8,652 nt of DNA, taken from assembly GCA_964396385.1 (NCBI GenBank), contig CAYNFH010000254.1, positions 1 through 8,652 on the forward strand, in the 5' to 3' direction. Numbering within the stretch: the stretch's first letter is position 1; every line of letters begins with the position of its first letter. A program made the translations under genes and the position numbers. The stretch is from CAYNFH01 sp964396385. Lineage in GTDB: Bacteria > Armatimonadota > Chthonomonadetes > Chthonomonadales > CAJBBX01. Below the pieces are notes generated by a model. The model was not told the DNA's origin and did not search any database. It saw only the letters and a list, made by a program, of their open reading frames with translations. Shown here one piece after another: positions 6,173 through 8,652 of the stretch.

Positions 6173-6211
6173 TGGTAGTATCTCTAGGGGCTTCGCGCCC
6201 CCGCAATACTA
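6173..6211 (+). promoter_or_regulatory. Possible extended -10 promoter and hairpin in front of tig
   Basis: TGG followed by TAGTAT (6173-6181) reads as an extended -10 element; the matching -35 position is poor (GGCGTC). The same TAGTAT (6176-6181) pairs with ATACTA (6206-6211) around an inner stem GGGGC (6187-6191)/GCCCC (6197-6201) with loop TTCGC. If transcription starts near 6188, only the inner part is in the mRNA; if it starts upstream, the whole hairpin precedes the ribosome site. No T-tract follows, so a terminator is unlikely. Confidence 0.4.
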
Positions 6212-6229
6212 TGGGTCCAGGAATGGAAG

Positions 6230-7531
6230 ATGCAGGTCACAAAAGAGCAGGCGGAGCCCTGCACGGTTAAGCTCGACATCGAGGTCGAACCAGACCGCGT
6301 GAACCGCGCGTTCGATAGGGCGTATAGAGAGTTTAGCGGGTTTACCACGGTTCCAGGATTCAGGCCCGGCAAAGCGCCCCGGAAGGTGCTGGAGCGATAC
6401 GTGAACCAGGAGCGGCTGCGGGAGCGCGTGCTGGAGCTGGTGGCCGCGCCCGCGTACCAGGAGGCGCTGAAGCAGGAGCAGATTACTCCGTATACGGAAC
6501 CGGACGTCGAGTTCGGAGACATCGCGGAAGGTCAGACGTGGCAGTTCACCGCCAGGGTGCCCATGCCGCCGAAGGTGACGCTCGGCGACTACCAGACCAT
6601 CTCAGTCGAGCGCCCCATCTACACCGTCACGGACGAGGACGTCGACCGTCAGATCGAGGCGATGCGGAGTGAGCACGCCCGGCTGGTGCCCGTGACCGAC
6701 CGCGGCGTGCAGGACGGCGACGTGATGATCGCCGAGACGCTCATCACGGCAGAGGGCGAAGAGCCGGACCCGGAGCCCCGCCGCTCGCTCATCCGTATTG
6801 GCAACAATATCCCCGGCTTCGACGAGGCCGTGATGGGCCAGAAGATCGACGAGGAGCGTACCTTCGAGCTGACCTATCCGGAAGACTACCAGGACGGGAA
6901 GCTGGCCGGAAAGAAGGCTACGTTTGACATTACCGTGCAGTCCATAAGCCGCCGCGAGGTCCCCGAGCTGACGGACACATGGGTGAAGGAAGCAACCCCG
7001 TTCCAAACGGTCGACGAGCTCAAGGCGGACGTCCGCGCCAAGCTGGAGGAGAGCTTTAAGGAGCTTTCGGACCGCGTAACGGAGAACCGGATCATCGACG
7101 AGCTGATCAAGCGGTCCCAGATAGATTTCCCTCCCGTCATGGTCCGCGAAGAGATGGAAGTGGAGGCCCACAATCTGGGCGAGCAGCTCAAGGGCCGGAT
7201 GACATACGAGCAGTGGCTCGAGGCGAACGGCCTCACGGAGGAGCAGCACCAGGCCCGGATGGCGGCCGACGCCGAGGGGCGTGTCCGCAGCGTGCTCGTG
7301 CTGCGGGAGCTGGCCCGCGCCGAGAAGCTGAGTCCGACCGACCAGGAGACAGACCAGGAGTTCGACCGGATGGCCGCTACATCCGATGCGTCCGCCGAGC
7401 AGGTCCAGGCCGCCCGGACGGACCGGGACCGGCGCGCGCAGGTCGCCAACGTGCTGGTCAAGCGCAAGCTCCGGGACTACCTCATGGCGCACGCCAAGAT
7501 CAAGGACGTTCCGGCCGAGCCCGGCAAGTGA
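6230..7531 (+). CDS. tig: Trigger factor, ribosome-associated chaperone and prolyl isomerase
   Basis: A 433-residue protein, the normal family length. It binds near the ribosomal exit tunnel and shields nascent chains. The N-terminal ribosome-binding domain (1-~115) carries the signature loop GFRPGKAP (43-50). The FKBP-like peptidyl-prolyl isomerase domain lies at ~158-240, with GDVMIAET, IPGFDEAVMGQK (194-205) and a TFELTYPEDY stretch. The charged, helical remainder (~245-433) is the chaperone arm region, rich in E, K, R and Q. ATG at 6230 is supported by AGGA at 6219-6222, 7 nt upstream. First gene of the tig-clpP-clpX cluster, a common bacterial arrangement linking folding to proteolysis; the spacer to clpP is 91 nt. 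Confidence 0.97.
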   Translation: MQVTKEQAEPCTVKLDIEVEPDRVNRAFDRAYREFSGFTTVPGFRPGKAPRKVLERYVNQERLRERVLELVAAPAYQEALKQEQITPYTEPDVEFGDIAEGQTWQFTARVPMPPKVTLGDYQTISVERPIYTVTDEDVDRQIEAMRSEHARLVPVTDRGVQDGDVMIAETLITAEGEEPDPEPRRSLIRIGNNIPGFDEAVMGQKIDEERTFELTYPEDYQDGKLAGKKATFDITVQSISRREVPELTDTWVKEATPFQTVDELKADVRAKLEESFKELSDRVTENRIIDELIKRSQIDFPPVMVREEMEVEAHNLGEQLKGRMTYEQWLEANGLTEEQHQARMAADAEGRVRSVLVLRELARAEKLSPTDQETDQEFDRMAATSDASAEQVQAARTDRDRRAQVANVLVKRKLRDYLMAHAKIKDVPAEPGK

Positions 7532-7569
7532 ATTGCATGACGAACGAGGGGAGCGGCACCTAGACGATA

Positions 7570-7608
7570 GAGGTGAGAGGTGAGAGGCCCGGAACCATCA
7601 CCCATCAC
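7570..7608. repeat. Inverted heptamer-repeat element between tig and clpP, copy 5
   Basis: GAGGTGA twice plus GAGG (7570-7587), the core CCCGGAA, then CCATCAC twice (7595-7608). The two arms are imperfect inverted repeats (5 of 7 positions pair per unit). The element ends directly against the clpP Shine-Dalgarno sequence AAGGAG (7610-7615). It is a shorter version of the copy in front of clpX. Confidence 0.8.
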
Positions 7609-7609
7609 C

Positions 7610-7615
7610 AAGGAG
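7610..7615 (+). promoter_or_regulatory. Ribosome binding site of clpP
   Basis: AAGGAG, 7 nt before the clpP ATG at 7623, fixing that start. It lies immediately downstream of the repeat element and could be affected by its folding. No clear promoter was found in the tig-clpP spacer, so cotranscription with tig is likely. Confidence 0.85.
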
Positions 7616-7622
7616 TTCAACC

Positions 7623-8228
7623 ATGCCTAACCGGCCCATCGAGAGCGTTATCCCGATGGTCGTTGAGCAGAGCGCCCGGGGAGAGCGCGCCTATGACATC
7701 TACTCCCGGCTGCTCAAGGACCGCGTCATATTCATCGGGGACGCCATTGACGACCATATCGCGAATCTAGTCATCGCGGAGCTGCTATTCCTGGAGCGCG
7801 AGGACCCGGACAGCGACATAGACATCTACGTAAACAGCCCGGGCGGCAGCGTCTCCGCCGGACTGGCGATGTACGACACCATGCAGATCATCAAGTGCGA
7901 CGTAGCTACGATCTGCGTGGGCTGGGCCGCCTCCATGGGAGCGGTCCTCCTGTGCGGCGGCACCAAGGGCAAGCGGTACGCGCTCCCCCACTCGCGGGTC
8001 ATGCTGCACCAGGTAGCGGGCGGTTATCAAGGTTCTTTCGCCGACGCACGTATTCAGCTTGAGGAGATGAACCGTGCCCACGATACTCTGATGCGCATCA
8101 TCTCAGAGCACACGGGCCAGGACCTCGAGAAGGTGCGGCGCGACTGCGACCGCGACTACTGGCTGTCCTCCCGCGAAGCCGTGGAGTACGGCCTGATAGA
8201 CAAAGTATTCGAGAAAGGCGACCGCTAG
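7623..8228 (+). CDS. clpP: ATP-dependent Clp protease proteolytic subunit
   Basis: Serine protease of 201 residues that forms double heptameric rings and degrades proteins delivered by ClpX or related unfoldases. The catalytic triad is visible with the family spacing: S104 in WAASMGA, H129 in VMLHQ and D178 in CDRDYW (25 and 49 residues apart, as in E. coli ClpP). The N-terminus (IPMVVEQSARGERAYDIYSRLLKDRVIFIG) and the NSPGGSVSAGLAMYDTM oxyanion-loop region are standard, and AVEYGLIDKV closes the fold. Deviations: W101 stands where Q or M usually precedes AASMGA, and V131 replaces the near-invariant proline after HQ at the start of the handle segment. It is followed after 96 nt by clpX, with a repeat element between. 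Confidence 0.98.
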   Translation: MPNRPIESVIPMVVEQSARGERAYDIYSRLLKDRVIFIGDAIDDHIANLVIAELLFLEREDPDSDIDIYVNSPGGSVSAGLAMYDTMQIIKCDVATICVGWAASMGAVLLCGGTKGKRYALPHSRVMLHQVAGGYQGSFADARIQLEEMNRAHDTLMRIISEHTGQDLEKVRRDCDRDYWLSSREAVEYGLIDKVFEKGDR

Positions 8229-8239
8229 ACCAAGAATTA

Positions 8240-8311
8240 GGTGAGAGGTGAGAGGTGAGAGGTGAGAGGCCCGGAGCCATCATCCATCGCCCATCACCGA
8301 TCACCTATCCC
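8240..8311. repeat. Inverted heptamer-repeat element between clpP and clpX, copy 6
   Basis: Heptamer GGTGAGA four times perfect (8240-8267), the core GGCCCGGAG, then five degenerate heptamers CCATCAT, CCATCGC, CCATCAC, CGATCAC, CTATCCC (8277-8311). Core and both arrays match the tig-clpP copy, which has fewer units. The arms are partly complementary. The element ends against the likely clpX Shine-Dalgarno sequence. Confidence 0.85.
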
Positions 8312-8317
8312 GGGGAG
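8312..8317 (+). promoter_or_regulatory. Ribosome binding site deciding a TTG start for clpX
   Basis: GGGGAG lies 7 nt before an in-frame TTG at 8325 but 16 nt before the ATG at 8334. The spacing favours the TTG start. The motif touches the end of the repeat element. Confidence 0.6.
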
Positions 8318-8324
8318 CGCAGAT

Positions 8325-8652
8325 TTGGCAAGGATGCAGGATAGCAACGAGAAGCGGTGCGTGCTTTGCGGCAAAAGCCGCGAGCAGGTCAAGAAGCTCA
8401 TCATCGGGATACATGGGGGCGTCTGCCTGGAGTGCATCGACCTCTGCAACGACATCATCCGGAATGAGGCGGCGCAGAACGAGAACTTCTCGTACGTGGG
8501 CAGCATCCCAAAGCCCAAGGAGATATATCGCATCCTGACCCAGTACGTCGTGGGTCAGGAGAACGCGAAGCGGGTCCTGTCGGTCGCGGTCTACAACCAT
8601 TTCAAGCGGATCAACGCCCCCACCAACGACATCGAGCTCCAGAAGTCCAATA
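8325..8652 (+). CDS. clpX: ATP-dependent Clp protease ATP-binding subunit ClpX, N-terminal part (runs off the window)
   Basis: AAA+ unfoldase that recognises tagged substrates and feeds them to ClpP. The visible ~109 residues contain the N-terminal zinc-binding domain with CVLC (12-15) and CLEC (34-37), followed by IDLCNDII, then the linker to the AAA+ module, IPKPKEIYRILTQYVVGQENAKRVLSVAVYNH, which is the typical ClpX sequence leading to Walker A. The window ends at LQKSN, just before the expected P-loop. The start is placed at TTG 8325 (giving MARMQDSNEKRC) because of the well-spaced GGGGAG; ATG at 8334 is the alternative and would shorten the protein by 3 residues. The position directly after clpP is the classic bacterial arrangement. 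Confidence 0.96.
   Translation, partial: MARMQDSNEKRCVLCGKSREQVKKLIIGIHGGVCLECIDLCNDIIRNEAAQNENFSYVGSIPKPKEIYRILTQYVVGQENAKRVLSVAVYNHFKRINAPTNDIELQKSN

Noticed and set aside
6187..6201. Rho-independent terminator before tig
   Set aside because: The GC stem is not followed by a T-tract on either strand, and no gene ends toward it.
6602..7492. 296-codon minus-strand open frame opposite tig
   Set aside because: Antisense to an unambiguous trigger factor gene and without recognisable motifs.
7537..7563. Eight-codon ATG open frame between tig and clpP
   Set aside because: Starts 5 nt after the tig stop without a ribosome site; no evidence that such a short frame is translated or conserved.

Overview
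The window is a dense bacterial chromosomal segment with high GC content. It carries housekeeping genes: dxs (partial), a glycine-rich RRM RNA-binding protein, a large alkaline-phosphatase-superfamily-like membrane protein, recN, tig, clpP and clpX (partial). There are no tRNA or rRNA genes, no CRISPR array and no recognisable transposase. The phylum cannot be fixed from the sequence. The MEP-pathway dxs lying near recN, the tig-clpP-clpX block, the bacterial RRM protein and the short tandem repeats would fit a deep-branching high-GC lineage such as Armatimonadota or Chloroflexota. That is a low-confidence guess.

Layout. Positions 1-1191 (minus) hold the N-terminal ~60% of dxs. The 1192-1524 spacer holds two divergent, near-consensus sigma70-type promoters, one for dxs and one for the RRM gene. 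The RRM gene (1525-1890, plus) overlaps tail-to-tail by 28 bp with the AlkP-like membrane gene (1863-4352, minus). That gene is coupled by a 4-base GTGA overlap to the upstream recN (4349-6013, minus), which has its own consensus promoter at 6090-6118. Rightward from 6230 come tig, clpP and the start of clpX, the conserved protein-folding and proteolysis cluster.

The most unusual element is a family of composite short tandem repeats with 7- or 8-bp units, found at six places: 2471-2622, 3712-3749, 3843-3996, 6015-6069, 7570-7608 and 8240-8311. Three copies lie in frame inside the AlkP-like gene. All three sit in an orientation that is essentially stop-free, and the one repeat unit whose consensus would give an in-frame TGA carries a substitution making it CGA. 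The other three sit in 5' leaders and abut the recN start codon or the Shine-Dalgarno sequences of clpP and clpX. There the left and right arrays are imperfect inverted repeats and could fold in mRNA. This resembles the STRR class of repeats described in cyanobacteria, but the units and the composite arrangement are specific to what is seen here.

Functionally, Tig binds nascent chains at the ribosome, and ClpX with ClpP unfolds and degrades proteins. RecN acts in double-strand-break repair. Dxs makes the first committed MEP-pathway intermediate. The role of the AlkP-like membrane protein is unknown; its coupling to recN suggests co-expression rather than a shared pathway.
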